Source: Maratus speciosus (lineage: Eukaryota; Arthropoda; Arachnida; Araneae; Salticidae). From it: a stretch of 64,000 nt of DNA. The stretch spans positions 667,018,484 through 667,082,483 of the forward strand of contig OZ010788.1 in NCBI GenBank assembly GCA_963932465.1. Reading direction: 5' to 3'. The notes beneath the pieces were generated by a model. That model ran no database searches. It was not told the DNA's origin and saw only the letters and a list, made by a program, of their open reading frames with translations. A program made the translations under genes and the position numbers. Below, piece by piece: positions 10,715 to 22,766 of this stretch. Each line of letters starts with the position of its first letter. Within the stretch, counting starts at the first letter, position 1.

Positions 10715-11228
10715 TACCAATGATTATCTTCAAAGGAGGATATGATACTGTTTTAACAACAAAAACAACAGTTTATTGATTCGGTTTAAGAAGATGGAGT
10801 AAACAAGTTTAAGTTAGATGGCTACAACGAAGCATAATAGAGAAAATATAAGACGGGAAGAAATCTTTTCAAAGTTCACTGAAGTTCAAGTTACTTCAAA
10901 ATGTTTCAGAAATAACTATCTTTTTTAGAAGCAAAAACCTCACTGAACTAAATGAAATTGGTGAGACTAAATAGTACTTAATCTTTAACGGTCGCATTAA
11001 ATTACGGTTTAAAAATTCAAATTGCTTATTGCCACCACGTTTTTGAAAAAGAAATAATCACCTTATTTAATGACAGGTAAAATAATACCATAATAAAGCC
11101 AATTACACTATTTTATAAAACTAGTGGAAATTAAAAAAAAAGAATAACAGACACAGCCCGTGAATATCACGGAAGCGAGAATTAAGGGGATAATGGATGA
11201 AACACACCTTCTTACCGACATCCGCAAC
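10715..11228. other. AT-rich DNA with one core-type hairpin
   Basis: A copy of the core seen in many miniature elements lies at about 11030-11130 (gccaccacgtttttgaaaaag ... ctattttataaaactagtgg). Its termini are not recognisable. The rest is plain. Confidence 0.45.
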
Positions 11229-11236
11229 CTTGCAGT

Positions 11237-11424
11237 CAGTGTTGCCAGTGGGCTACTTTTTTAAAATTCAGATTTCTTGATTTGCCACCACTTTTTTAAA
11301 ACGGTAAAAATATCTTTGTTTAAGCCATAATTAATATGTCATTAAATAAGGCACATTTTACCATTTCAAAAAAATGGTAAAAATCAATCTGAATTGAAAA
11401 AAAGTAGCCAATCTGGCAACACAG
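11237..11424. mobile_element. hAT-type miniature element (CAGTGTTGCC family)
   Basis: A 188-bp element with perfect 8-bp duplications cttgcagt at 11229-11236 and 11425-11432. The ends are cagtgttgccagtgggctac and (reverse complement) ctgtgttgccagattggcta. The interior is an imperfect palindrome with gccaccactttttt near the left. Confidence 0.9.
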
Positions 11425-11432
11425 CTTGCAGT

Positions 11433-12361
11433 AATTCTGTTTTCCACATGTCACTTGAAAATCAAGCTCAAAATGAAGATTCTTCTAAGACACGTTTTTT
11501 TGGTTACAATTAGAGTACCTTATACGGTGGAGATGACCAGGAAATTCTTAGTTTATTGCCACCACTTCACTATATGTAGCTACTACACAACCACAATAAT
11601 GTAATTAACATATTTTCGAAAAAGTGACCGTGACAATCCATCGCTGAGATGCATTCGTACTTTGCGAAATTTAAAGAAAGGAAGAATAAATTTCTGATTT
11701 ACGTACAAATATTAGTGAATCGGGACAACAAGCACGGAAATTTATAAAAACTCATTTGTCCCCTTCAATGCCCTTATAAAAGAGTAGCCAGGCATACATC
11801 CATAATTTGTTGACATAGATTACAAAGAGCTTATTCGCTACCATTCTTTGATATTAAAGGAATGAATTTAAAGAAATTGAATGACAAAGGAAATAAACAA
11901 AAGTTAATTATTAAATATATTATTTTGATAATTCTGCTTTACTGGGAGTATTAATATAAAAAATGAGATAAGAAAAGAAAGGCAGAAGAAAAAAGCGAAA
12001 AGAAAATTAATTATTAAAACATTCTGCTTAGATAATATCCTTCTCCTAGTGCAATTCCGAAGACACGAATTAAAAAAAAAAAAAAAGGTAAGTATTAAAT
12101 ATCTTTTATGGGCAATATTTTCTGCGATTATCTGAGAGAGCAGTAATATAAGGCAGTCCAGGGGAAATATGTTTAATAGCAAAGAAAGTATAAACCGAAA
12201 AAATTATTTTTTTCTTGACCTATTTAAAAAATTTTGTTTCAGCTTAACATTGTACATGTACAAGTACATGCTAGTAATAATAATAATACTCTAATAATGT
12301 AAAATATGTGAATGCGACGTTTCATATCCTCACGTCTTTAAAATATTCAAAAAACTATTAT
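11433..12361. other. AT-rich DNA without recognisable feature
   Basis: Low-complexity A-runs near 12066-12088 and a short (taa)n near 12273-12288. The 92-codon minus-strand frame is low-complexity. Confidence 0.5.
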
Positions 12362-12513
12362 ATAGCAATATATTTTAAAGAGGATAGATGTTTGAGCTTG
12401 GTGAAAAACAGGTATCGAAATATAGCTGGATATTTTAAACAACATTTTAAGGAAAATGTTTGAGCATGGTGAAGAACAGGTAAATCCAAATATAGCTGGA
12501 TATTTTAAACTCT
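12362..12513. repeat. Local tandem duplication, ~75-bp unit
   Basis: Two copies of a segment containing gtttgagc-tggtgaa-aacagg and aaatatagctggatatttt. Confidence 0.75.
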
Positions 12514-13084
12514 TATAATTCTATATTTATGTTTGAATGTGAACCGATATTTATAACATGGAATGTTTCTAAAACAGCATAAATTTTACCAACGCACTTA
12601 TGTAAGATACAATTTCGTTCAACCTTATAAGCCCCCAAATCCTTCTGGAACTATATTACTGGTTCTGTGAAATCCGGCATTAAGATAGGTTTGATTTGCA
12701 ATAGATATCTGTGGTAGGCAGGTTTTAAGAAATAAACAATTTCCAATGGTTTAAAAAATCAACAAGTTTTCAATCACATTCCAAAAATAAATACTTTAGA
12801 ATTATACAATTCCATTCCGTCTACATTTCGGTATAGCCACAGCGGTACGGAGGTAGCTTTAAATGCATGATTCTATTTTCATATTCTATTCGCACCACTA
12901 TATTTTAAAGGTAAATTTCTCTTGCACGTGTTGTCAAAGTAGAAGTAAAAGTGTTTCTTTAAAAAAAAGTGGTGCCAAGCTAACAAGCTTGGTTAAGGAT
13001 GCAGATGCTGCTTATATGGCAGAATTGATCGTTTAAGAGTTAAAAATGTATAAGAGTACTGCAGCTTGAGAGGAATTTCTTATA
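12514..13084. other. AT-rich DNA with core-type hairpin at 12888-12985
   Basis: The stretch 12888-12985 begins cgcaccactatattttaaag and ends aaaaaaagtggtgcc. It matches the interior of the element at 31464-31634 and is probably an eroded miniature element. Nothing else was recognised. Confidence 0.5.
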
Positions 13085-14335
13085 ATATAAATTAAATAAT
13101 TATCAATATAACTAAATTGTAGATAATAAATATCATATAAAATTATTCTGTGTAAAAATCACATTATGGCCTAACTTATATGAATTAGTCGTAAGCTTTC
13201 GTGTGAGAAAATCTCTAAGATTTCCGTTCAGCTTGCATGCTTAAGAAGAAAAAAAATAAAATGAACATTGAGATAAAAATCTAAAAGACTTTTTGATTTA
13301 TCTAATTGATGAATGCTAAACTTTCGTCATATCGTCTTTAACCCGTATAAATGATAATTAAATAATATAATTAAATTGTAATTAAAAAATATCGTATAAA
13401 ATTATTCTACACAAAAATCACATTACGGTCTAGCTTATACGATTTCATCGTAAGCTTTCGTGTGAGACAATTTCTAAGATTTCAGTTCAACCAGCTTGCA
13501 TGTTTAAGAAGAATAAAATAAAAGGAACATTGAGATAAAAATCTAAAAGACATTTGATTTATCTAATTGGTGAATGCTAAACTTTCGTCATTTTGTCTAT
13601 AATCCGCATAACCCCTTCAGGGGCGATGGGATATATTTTATGCCACCTACGATTAAGGAAGATTTGCACCAGAAAAAATTTATGAAATTTTACTTTTCTA
13701 ACTTTGGCGGAAAAAAGACGTAAAATTGCCTTTCCTTATTTTGAAATAAATTTTTTCTAATTTTCCGGTGGGAATTCAGCATTACACAATTGCTTGCCCC
13801 TCAAGGGGTTAAATGATAATTAAAGAATATAATTAAATTATAATTAATAAATATCATATAAAATTATTCTGCACAAAAATCACATTACGATCTAGCTTAT
13901 TTGAATTCATCGTAAGCTTTCGTGTGAGAAAATAAGATTTCAGTTTAATCAGCTTGCATGCTTAAGAAGAAAAAAATAAATTGGACATTGAAATAAAAAT
14001 CTAAAAGACCTTTTGATTTATCTAATTGATGAAGTCTAAAATTTCGTCATATCGTCTATAATCCGTATAAATCATAATTTAATAATATAATTAAATTATA
14101 ATTAATAAATTCATATAAAATTATTCTACACAAAAATCACATTACGGTCTAGCTTATATGAATTCATCGTAAGCTTTCGCGCGAGAAAATTTCTAAGATT
14201 TTAGTTCAACCAGCTTGCGTGCTTAAGAACAACAAAAAAAGAACATGAAGATAAAAATCTAAAAGACATTTTGATTAATCTAATTGATGAATGCTAAACT
14301 TTCGTCATATCGTCTATAATCCGTATAAATGATAA
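13085..14335. repeat. Tandem array, four ~250-270-bp units
   Basis: Four diverged units share aaaattattctacacaaaaatcacatta-type, cgtaagctttcgtgtgaga and ttgatttatctaattgatga-type blocks. Units begin near 13085, 13350, 13815 and 14070. A TTAA-type element (13612-13808) sits between the second and third units; the junction is continuous in other units. Confidence 0.9.
13608..13812. mobile_element. TTAA-type miniature element inside the tandem array
   Basis: Bounded by ATAA (13608-13611) and TTAA (13809-13812). The ends are ccccttcaggggc and (reverse complement) ccccttgaggggc. A degraded subterminal palindrome (gatgggata ... tatgccacc) is followed by the usual caccaga and ttttccggtggga interior. 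Confidence 0.85.
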
Positions 14336-14707
14336 CTATTTGAAGTCACCACACTGCAACATTGTAATTTCTCACGATTAAACTGCGGAATGTCTTTTCT
14401 GAGGCTCTACTAATGTTTTTTCATTCGAGGTACCTTATTCAGTGTACATAAAAAAATATCCTTGCACCGTTCAATAGAACCCTAATGATACAATCAATAC
14501 CCATCATAGCGCATAGATTTGAAAGAAATAGATTAAGATATCAGAAGCTCGACAGCTGTAGCGTGACTACATGCAAGGCTCCCTGGAGTTTAAGGTACAA
14601 TCAATCAGCAATATTCTAAAGGCTGGCAATGCCTTACATTAAATGACTGTCTTCCATGATGACATATTCAAATGTATAGAAAAGCAAGAAACGAATTCAT
14701 GTATGTC
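14336..14707. other. Sequence without recognisable feature
   Basis: Ordinary AT-rich sequence between the tandem array and the next element. Confidence 0.45.
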
Positions 14708-15622
14708 TAACAAGGAAGGTCTCCATACTGGGCATACTCAAAAAATTTTGAAAAAAAAATACTAATTAAACTACTTATGTATGTAATAAAGGATCAGTCA
14801 AATTTAGAGGCGGAATTACAGTAGAAAGTCTGTAAAAAAATAAAACAGTTTCGAGTATTTGGCGCGAAAAGGCGAAAACGTTACGCTATTTGGCGAACAA
14901 TACCTTTTCTCGCCAAAAGCAAACGATTTCAGTGCACCTGAAAATTGATTGTTAATTGATTTTTAGAATGCCTGTAAATAGTATTTAATGAATTTAAACT
15001 TAAACAATGAGAGAGTTTTATAAATACATTTTTTCGTATTACATATTTATGTTGCTTGTTATTTAATTTTATTACTTCAAAAACATATTCATATATAAAA
15101 AATACTTTCATATATTTAAGCGTATTCCAAAATAAAGGCAAGATTCATTTACCAGTTATTCATTTCAAAGAATTCGTCGTTTCCATAGCAACAGAATTGA
15201 ATCTACAGTGCTCAATTGTACTTAATTTTGAGACATTGAAACAATTTTAATTTATTTTAATTTTGTTTTAATTCATAAAATTTGATATTTAACTTCATTA
15301 TAAATATATATATGACAAAACTATAGTTATCTAAAACTGACAAAACTAAAGTCATTTACATTAAATTTATTTAAACAAGTTCAACATGAAACATTTTTAT
15401 CTTAACGAGTAATCGGCATAAAAAAGTATTTTTCGAAATTTCATTTCATCGCCAACCGATGATAAATCGCCAAATAAACGAAATTTTCATTATTTTTTTA
15501 CGAACGTTCTATCGCGGTTCCGCCAAAAATTTTTTATAAACATATATATATACACATGAAAAGAATACTCTGTAATTTTTTCAGATTTTTCTGAATATGC
15601 TCGTATGGAGACCTTCCTTGTA
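14708..15622. mobile_element. TA-flanked inverted-repeat element, 911 bp
   Basis: The ends are inverted: acaaggaaggtctccatac on the left and (reverse complement) caaggaaggtctccatacg on the right, continuing into gcatac/gcatat, with TA at 14708-14709 and 15621-15622. Inside, TTTGGCG/CGCCAAA motifs cluster near 14858-14915 and 15450-15525. The short frames at 14929-15250 are not convincing. The terminus resembles that of the element at 53222 (acaaggagaggg). Confidence 0.75.
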
Positions 15623-15778
15623 AGTATGCGTGATTGGTTAAAATTTTGGAAGGTAACTAGAAGATCTCTGATCAAGGTATCGTTTTGAATGGTTACTATA
15701 ACATAGCATGAGAAGAACAACTGATAGAGATTCAGAGGTTCGATTCCGATTATAGTCATAGATCCTCTCTTTACTCGT

Positions 15779-15997
15779 TTAACTCTTTCAGAGGCTCTGT
15801 TTGCATTCTGCAAACGCTTAATTTTAATGCCCAAACTGCCAGGTGGCACCAGTAATTTTTTACTACAATTTCGATCTCATAATATACCTGAAGAAAAGCT
15901 TTGGATTATTTTCAAATAAATTTGTTCGTAAATTGTGGTGTGAATAAATTATTTGAACATTTTCGGAGCAGAAATGCCTTACCTCTGAAAGGGTTAA
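15779..15997. mobile_element. TTAA-type miniature element with GTTTGCA palindrome
   Basis: TTAA at 15779-15782 and 15994-15997. The ends are ctctttcagaggc and (reverse complement) ccctttcagaggt. The subterminal palindrome GTTTGCA-ttc-TGCAAAC lies at 15799-15815. Same subfamily as 10506-10714. Confidence 0.85.
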
Positions 15998-16029
15998 TAG
16001 TTGTTAAGATACTAGTGGATTAAAACGAA

Positions 16030-16235
16030 CTTTCCCGGGCCCCATCAGTGGCTGAGAGGTTCAGCAGTCAAAGCTCGTAGACAGAAGTTGTTGGGTTCGA
16101 TTCCAGCTTCTCCCGTTGGCCTAATCGTTCGGAGTTTTCCGTGGTTTTCTTCGAAACTTGCGCAAATACGGGTTAAGATCCAAACAGTTCGTAACTGTTT
16201 TTTGCGATCAGCCGGTGCTTTTCATTTTTTTTTTT
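16030..16235 (+). repeat. tRNA-derived SINE, plus strand
   Basis: An A-box-like tggctgagaggttc (about 16051) and an exact B-box-like gggttcgattcc (about 16093) are followed by cggagttttccgtggttttc and gcaaatacgggtta. That tail is of a type common in arthropod tRNA-derived SINEs and related repeats. A T-run at 16220-16239 may mark the pol III stop or the 3' end. Confidence 0.65.
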
Positions 16236-17468
16236 TTTTACTTTTGTAGAATGTCGTAGGACCGGGTATCGGTACGACGAAATTAATCTCCGTCTCTTTC
16301 CACTGTTGAGACTCCCCTTTATTTTGTTGATTACCACAGAACGGTTGAAAAAGAAAGACCAGTTGCCATTTTTATGACTTTCGTAGGAGAGGGAGCAGTA
16401 AACGCAGCGTTAGGCTCCCTTAGAAAGACCCCCAGGAGGGCATCGGATTCCCTCGAGCCAATATCCCTCATGAATATAATCGGCCATCATGAAAAACACC
16501 GACACCGGATTACAAAATTAAAAGTTAACAGAATTAATTATTAAAAGCGGTACTTCTGTATCGATCTCGTGTTAGCAGTTAATAGCCGAAGAAATCGCCA
16601 AAGATTGCGTTATCTACAGCAGCCGTTTAGATTATGATCATTTCAGCGGTTAAAGCGCGAAGTTCGATTACATGTCTGTTCAATTTGTGTTTCATTTATG
16701 TTATTTCATCTATTGATTAAATGAAGTTTCAATTTCATTATGGAATATTAGATGAAAACAATTGCTGGACTATTTATATTGTTTTAAATGCAAATGGAGT
16801 AATCTTTTGTAATCGTCGGTACGCGATAGAAAAAAAAATCGCGCTTGAAAATAATTTTAAAAACCATAATATATGAGTAAATTTCGATATAGTTTTCTTA
16901 CAAACTGCATTTCAAAGTACATTTTCCCCCTATACGACGGTATTTTGTGTATATTTATGTAAAAATTTATAATTTTGTTTACAAGTTAAAAAAATTGCAG
17001 TATCGTCAACCGTTACGAAATCAAAATGACGTCAGCGTTACGCACGGCACGTTTGGGCTTTATAAGATTTATAGACTATACATGAAATCTTCCTAAACAG
17101 CTGAAAGTCTGACAAAACTTACTTTGATCCCAATCAAGTTGACAGCCAAATAACTTAAACAAGTGCTCTGTTTTTATTTATTTATTATTATTGTTTTATG
17201 TAAAACTTTCACATTGAAAAAGGAATTAAGTATATTTTAATGCATAAACTTAATACGGATTTACGATTTGGTTTGCCCCAGATTAGTTATTTTCATGCAT
17301 GTTGGCAAGCTAAAAGATTTTTTTTAATATCACTATATCCGAATAGAAATATTGCCTTATTCGATGACAGTAACTCTGTGATTAAATAAACTGAAGATTA
17401 ATATCCTGAAACAGTAGTATTGAAAAATCTTCTAAATCGACATCAGTGTGCTCATGTCTACTCTACTA
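16236..17468. other. GC-richer tail, then plain AT-rich DNA
   Basis: 16240-16510 is clearly less AT-rich than its surroundings and contains no long open frame. It may be the rest of a longer retroposon attached to the SINE. From 16510 on there is no recognised feature. Confidence 0.4.
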
Positions 17469-17921
17469 TTAACCCTATCGCTGCGCAACCCGAGATTTTC
17501 TCGGGGATGCATTTTTTCGTCTAATTAACCCTCCTTGATTATTCTCACCAGTTATTTTTTTATTGTAAATTTTGCCTTATATAACACCCTTCGGGACGAG
17601 CGTCTTTTACAGAATTGTTAATCTTTAGTCACCGGATTTTTAAGACAGAAATTTTTTCCTAATTGAATCGGGGAAAAGCTCGGAATAAATAAAGCAAAAT
17701 TTACAATACAATTTTACCGGTGAGAATGATCACCGATTCTGAGCAACTTACCCGGCACGAATACCGGTCGCTCGTCTCCAAGGGGTTAATCGGAGCATTT
17801 TCCCATTTAAATTATACCAAAATTTTTGTTTTGAAAAATCGGTGATAAAAGAATAAAAATTCTTAAAAGACGCTCATCACGAAGCTATGTTGATAAAACA
17901 ATAACTCAGCGAGAGGGTTAA
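17469..17921. mobile_element. TTAA element, TTAACCCTNTCGCTGCG family, copy 1
   Basis: TTAA at 17469-17472 and 17918-17921. The left end is ccctatcgctgcgcaa; the right end (reverse complement) is ccctctcgctgagtta. The subterminal palindrome CCCGAGA-ttt-TCTCGGG lies at 17489-17505. An inner pair (acccttcgggacgagcg at 17585 and, inverted, aaccccttggagacgagcg near 17787) suggests a second TTAA element nested inside. The relative copy is at 62462-62769. Confidence 0.8.
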
Positions 17922-18419
17922 CATTAAACATACGCGAAATTTTATTGACGTTTTATAAAAATAATTCTTACCAAAAATTTTATTTTTTATTTTTCTGTTT
18001 AAATTATAACTATGTGTTTTGTACCTATGAAATTTCTAGTTCGATTCGTTATATTTTCATCAAATCATCGGTTGTTGGTGTACTTAGTTTTAAGAACAAA
18101 AAAGCAAAAGCGAAGTAGCAGAGCCAGAAGTATGAAAAAAAGTAAACTCAACGAACTTTTTAACGCTTTCAGGAGCAAGTAATCTGAATATGTATAAAAC
18201 TTCTGTAATGTTGAAATCACAACGGAATTTAAAAAAAAATTATTTTACGATTATGAAAAGCATTTTTACGACACATGTTCACCAAAATTATATAAGTAAA
18301 TTTACTTAAAAGTTTCTGGTGCGTATCTTGATTAAAATTAGGTGGGGTATAATATATCCTATCTCTCCTCAAACGGTTAATACAAATATCACTTTACAGA
18401 TCATGCTTATTATAAACAA
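17922..18419. other. AT-rich DNA without recognisable feature
   Basis: No paired repeats or credible coding frame. Confidence 0.45.
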
Positions 18420-18832
18420 GTTGGAAAATGCACGTCAAACATGGCAAATGAGGTGCGTTCGTACTATAACAAGTTTTATAAATATTTTGTGCACCGCATA
18501 TTGTACTGAATGTACATTTAAGTGGACTTCATAAGTGCATTTCCATTTCATTCTGTTCGAAAGGCTGTAATGCACTTGAAAGAATTTTTTCCCATTGGCC
18601 GTAATGTAACGGAAAACTTTTGACTGTCCCTGTCATTAAACTATGCATCCGATTTTCATAAAATTTGAAATGACTCGACAATTTTTGCAAGAATTATATA
18701 TTTACAATTTGAGACCATTCGGTTCGGTAGTTTTCCTCTCTTATATGCGGATGGATGGACAGACAGACGGACCGAACGACGACTATAGGTGTTATATAAT
18801 ATATTTATATAATAACGAACGCACCTAAAAAG
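18420..18832. repeat. Dispersed repeat, copy 1
   Basis: Contains gcacgtcaaacatggcaa, cgtactataacaagttttat and gattttcataaaatttgaaa blocks that recur at 19545-19885 in the same order and orientation. It ends in a gacagacagacgga run (18758-18772). The class is unknown. Confidence 0.6.
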
Positions 18833-19544
18833 CATAACATTAAATATTTAAAAGTACGTAATCGTACATAATATTCAGGAAACATACTGTAACCAGTATT
18901 ATTTCCATACTGCCTACATACAGAAGATCAAAATTATAGGAAATATCAGCATATATATAGTTAATATGTCCGAATACTTAATCTCACCAATATTAAGATA
19001 AGTATCTCTTCTTGTTTGTGCTTTTGGGACTGCAATGAGAAAATTATCAACAAGCTATAAGATTAATATGAAAGAAATACTATCTTCGATTTCTATAACA
19101 CTCTCGAGGCTCTGTGAAATATTTTCGAGTGTTTTTTATTTGCGACTTTCTTTGCTAAGATATATTAATAAAACATAAGGCTACGCTTGACAAGTTATTC
19201 ATGCTTGCAGAAAAACTGATAAAAAATTAATACTACTATAGCGTTCATCTGCAGTTATAAATATTCCGTGGTTATAAATTTATCTGAGATAGGATAAATA
19301 AGAGAGAATTACTCGAGTTAGAGTAATGCTGTTGACGACGAACTAGATAAACGCAGTTTTTTTCAAAGATTTACAGAGATATTTGTCAAAAAATACGTTA
19401 AATACAAAATAAAATACACGGCTTTGGGGATGAAAAAGTCACATTAAAGAACCTTCATATTTATATTTCAAACAATTTGTTTTCAGCTTCATGCATTTTA
19501 CAACTTTTAGCACAAATATGTACAATAACTAACAAAAAAGTCCG
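18833..19544. other. AT-rich DNA without recognisable feature
   Basis: Nothing supported. Confidence 0.45.
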
Positions 19545-19915
19545 AAACTGTACGTCAAACCTGGCAACATAATATAACTAATTTTACGTAGTTAAACGTA
19601 CTATAACTAGTTTTATAAATATTCAGATCTTTGTGCAATAGCCATTGCACTGTTATGCAAAAATGCATGAATATAAAATTTATTACGATTCTATATGTCA
19701 AATTGAGTAATAAGGAAATAATAGGACTCCACCTTAAATAGGACGTCATCACCATGACAACCTAGAATCATAACCTATCATGGGGTAGCATTGAATTCAT
19801 TACGTAGGGTAGGATTTGATAGAATGAAGAAACCTTTTTTATATATCTTTTTAAGTTGTCATTCAATTTTCATAAAATTTGAAATTACTGGACAAAATTC
19901 TGCAACGATTCTATA
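19545..19915. repeat. Dispersed repeat, copy 2
   Basis: A diverged second copy of 18420-18720 (tacgtcaaacctggcaac, cgtactataactagttttat, caattttcataaaatttgaaa). It ends directly at the pogo-like terminus at 19918. Confidence 0.6.
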
Positions 19916-20030
19916 TACAGTAAAATCTCCCTAAAGCGGCCACGTTCCGTTCCAAGAAAAATTGGTCGAGGGAGAGGTGGTCTCTTAATGGAGGTCAGGT
20001 TTAAATCTAGATTTTAATTGTTGAAAAAAG
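19916..20030 (+). mobile_element. Pogo/Tigger-like left terminus
   Basis: TA followed by cagtaaaatctccctaaagc and ggtggtctcttaatggagg. The CAGTARAACCTC-type start after TA is characteristic of pogo/Tigger elements of the Tc1/mariner superfamily. I did not find the matching right end downstream, so this is a fragment or the right end has decayed. Confidence 0.6.
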
Positions 20031-20689
20031 GTAACAATGTTACTAATATTAATGTTTTCGTTTGTTTTCAAAATCTAGCTTTCAAGCAATGGTTGTCGTG
20101 GAAACGACTTCTTGTGAAAATGCGTTTTTCTTCATGATGGTTTATTTTCCCCATTTCTCCTATTAAAATTGTTATAAGTCAAGAACCGTTAAGGATAAGT
20201 AGTTCAAAATTGAAACATGTCTTTTTCAATTGTTTTACTTTAATTTTGATTCAGCAAATTGGAAAAAAAATATTTACTTTTGAAAATATGATTTTTTTAT
20301 TTTAAAGTTACATCATTTTTTTTAAATTTTTCTTTAAATTAATATTTTTTAAAATGCTGAATCAAAATTAAAACTTGTCTATTTCTGTTTATTTAAATGG
20401 AAAAAAATTAAATTCTACAAATAATATTTCGAGTTATAACAATTTTAAATTACCTCATTTTTTTAATAAATTTTAATTTTTAATTTAAAAAAAATATATG
20501 AGAAGTTTTATCATGTGATTTTGTTTACAAATGATATGGTTAACCATCATAAGAAATTTCGAAATTTTAACTCAATGAATAAAAATTATTATAAAATGTG
20601 TCCCGGACTCCCTTAAACAAATGTACGTTATCACTTTAATTTTACAGAATTAAATAAATAAAATGTCAACCTAACATGGTCTAAGTGGG
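20031..20689. other. Very AT-rich low-complexity DNA
   Basis: Long runs of alternating T- and A-rich blocks, probably the interior of the pogo-like fragment. No coding seen. Confidence 0.45.
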
Positions 20690-20812
20690 TATGCAGATAG
20701 AAATAAAGAATTTCAGGCCCTTCTCGGCCCCGAAAAAGTCTGACCCCACCAGGTCCGGCCCGCGGGACCTCTAACCCCAGCCACCTTATATTTACGCCAC
20801 TGCATCACACCT
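20690..20812. repeat. GC-rich repeat fragment
   Basis: A sharply GC-richer island (ggcccttctcggccccg ... cctctaaccccagccacc) ending, on the minus strand, at gcagtggcgtaaatataagg. A cagtggcgta start resembles hAT-type ends, but no partner end was found. Confidence 0.4.
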
Positions 20813-21533
20813 TATTTAATACTTAAAACGGTCAAAGACTTTCATTCATACGTCTGAACTTCTGAATGGAGATCAATGCCTTCTTTTACACTCATTACAG
20901 CTAAGATAAATAATGAATAGCTGTTGAAAATGAGAAACAGTGGTGCTATAATGAGAAGAAGAAAAAAACAGTCTGAAAAGTATCATTAATTACACGACTA
21001 AATAGCGATATTTGACAAATTCATCGTCGAGATAAAATCTACTGATCGACCCTACATGTAGTGATTACAAAACTGAAGGCCGATTACCCTTCACTAAGTG
21101 ATATAAAAAGAAAATTACATCACACGGTGACGCAAAAAGGGGAATTCTTTATTATAATTTGATATAAAAATATAATAAAATAGTAATCAGTGGTATCAGT
21201 TGGGTAGGTTTTTTTTATTCAGACTGGCACCAGTATTTTTAATAATATTATTCAGTTTACTTTATAACAGATTAACAGATTTAATGAAAAAACTTACTCA
21301 ACTGAAGTCACTAATACCAGTAATATAAAGCTGAAAGTATATTTCAAATGTTAGTTGTTTAATAACGCTAACTTTAGAATAATATACGTAATAGTTACTT
21401 TCAGCATGTAAACCGCGAAACAAATAAACTTCTTTGCAACTAGAAATTTTAGTTTGAAAATATAACTCATTTCTTACGTAATATTTTTTTCCCTGCTCGA
21501 CAACGCGAAACTTTGACTCATTTGATATAGGGG
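20813..21533. other. AT-rich DNA without recognisable feature
   Basis: Nothing supported. The 81-codon minus-strand frame at 21298-21543 shows no recognisable motif. Confidence 0.45.
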
Positions 21534-22132
21534 TCTTCCACAAATGATGTCACGCTTGGAGGGGGTAGGGGGATAATGAAAATGTGACAGTTTGTGACAA
21601 GGGGGTGGGAGGGGGGTAAGAAGAAATGTGACATCACATATTTTGGTTAAAATAAAAGCATTAAAATCCGCAGATTAAATTTTGAAGTTATTTTGAAATT
21701 AAAGTATTTTGTGTTTATAAAGTAGATTTAAAGCCAAATATATTAAATTCCATTTAAAATTCCAAAATACGACTGTTTTCAACTGCTCTTTCGTATTAAT
21801 ATTTTATTACTATTGTATATTAATTATGTTTTTATTATGAACCTTAATCTTATTTCATACAAAATAAGTCAATGAATCATTTTTGTTGTTATGCTCACAA
21901 ATGTCGTTAAAACGCATAGTTAAGTTCAAAAATAAAGTTTCAAATATGATCTATAACGTAGTGCTTTGTTTCTGAATTGCAAGTATATGTTTATGTAATA
22001 TGGCGTGACACGTGACAATGGGAGGGGAGGGGGTATGGTGAAGTGTGACACTTTGTGACAAAGGTGGGGGGGAAGGGGTGTCAAAAATATTGAAAAAAAG
22101 TGTGACATCATTTATGGACCGCCCCTAATATT
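21534..22132. mobile_element. Inverted-terminus element with G-rich direct subterminal repeats
   Basis: The ends are inverted: aggggtcttccacaaatgatg on the left and (reverse complement) aggggcggtccataaatgatg on the right, each continuing to tgtcac. Just inside each end, in direct orientation, lie gtgacagtttgtgacaagggg and gtgacactttgtgacaaagg, each joined to long G-rich runs on the plus strand. The interior is AT-rich without coding. Confidence 0.7.
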
Positions 22133-22766
22133 AGAAGCATAAAACTTGCAGGTATGATTATTAAAGTGATTTTGTAACCGAAAAGTTTCTTTTTTCGATA
22201 AATGAATTACATTTTGAGTTATACGCGAATATTGTCTTCGGACAGCTGTTTTTTTCCTTGTTGCATCCCGAAATTTGGTTCAAAACTGATAATTATTCTA
22301 CTTTTACCGAAAAACGGAATAAAGTTCGATTACATAGTTTCTTAAAATAAACACCTGCCAATTTGATCCGTTTGCGAATAAAAATAAATTATAAAATATG
22401 CCCGAAAGTAACCAGTTTTTGAGTTGAGAATGTAGGTAATTTTTCTGGTTGAAATTTCTTACGGAAATCTAACTTCTTAATCTTTCTTTTGCACATGTCT
22501 TTCTTTTTTATTTAACTTCTTAAATTAGGGTTGTCAGTTTTTTCTTTTTTGCTCAGAAATTCTGAATTCATGGTAGAAATTCCTAATAGTAATTTTTGCT
22601 TTATTTAATAACAGACATTTCGTGATTTTCCGGAATTTCCGGAGTGATGAGCATAACGAGTTACGTTGATATTCGGATGAATCGTTCAGGCATGCGAAAA
22701 GCATGGGTGGCAACCTTCGTATTCCTTTTAATTTATTAAAGCCAGAAATTTCGTAAACGAATTAAA
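22133..22766. other. AT-rich DNA with half of a core-type hairpin
   Basis: 22560-22620 contains ttctgaattcatggtagaaattcctaatag and tttgctttatttaataac, resembling the left half of the core found in many miniature elements. No termini were recognised. Confidence 0.4.

Noticed and set aside
15696..15762. Possible tRNA or SINE head with an exact ggttcgattcc B-box at about 15736.
   Set aside because: No proper D-arm or T-stem, position 33 of the would-be anticodon loop is A, and no SINE body follows before the TTAA element. Too weak to annotate.
16240..16510. GC-richer block that could be an exon.
   Set aside because: Stops in all frames within short distance, and it directly follows a SINE; more likely retroposon tail.
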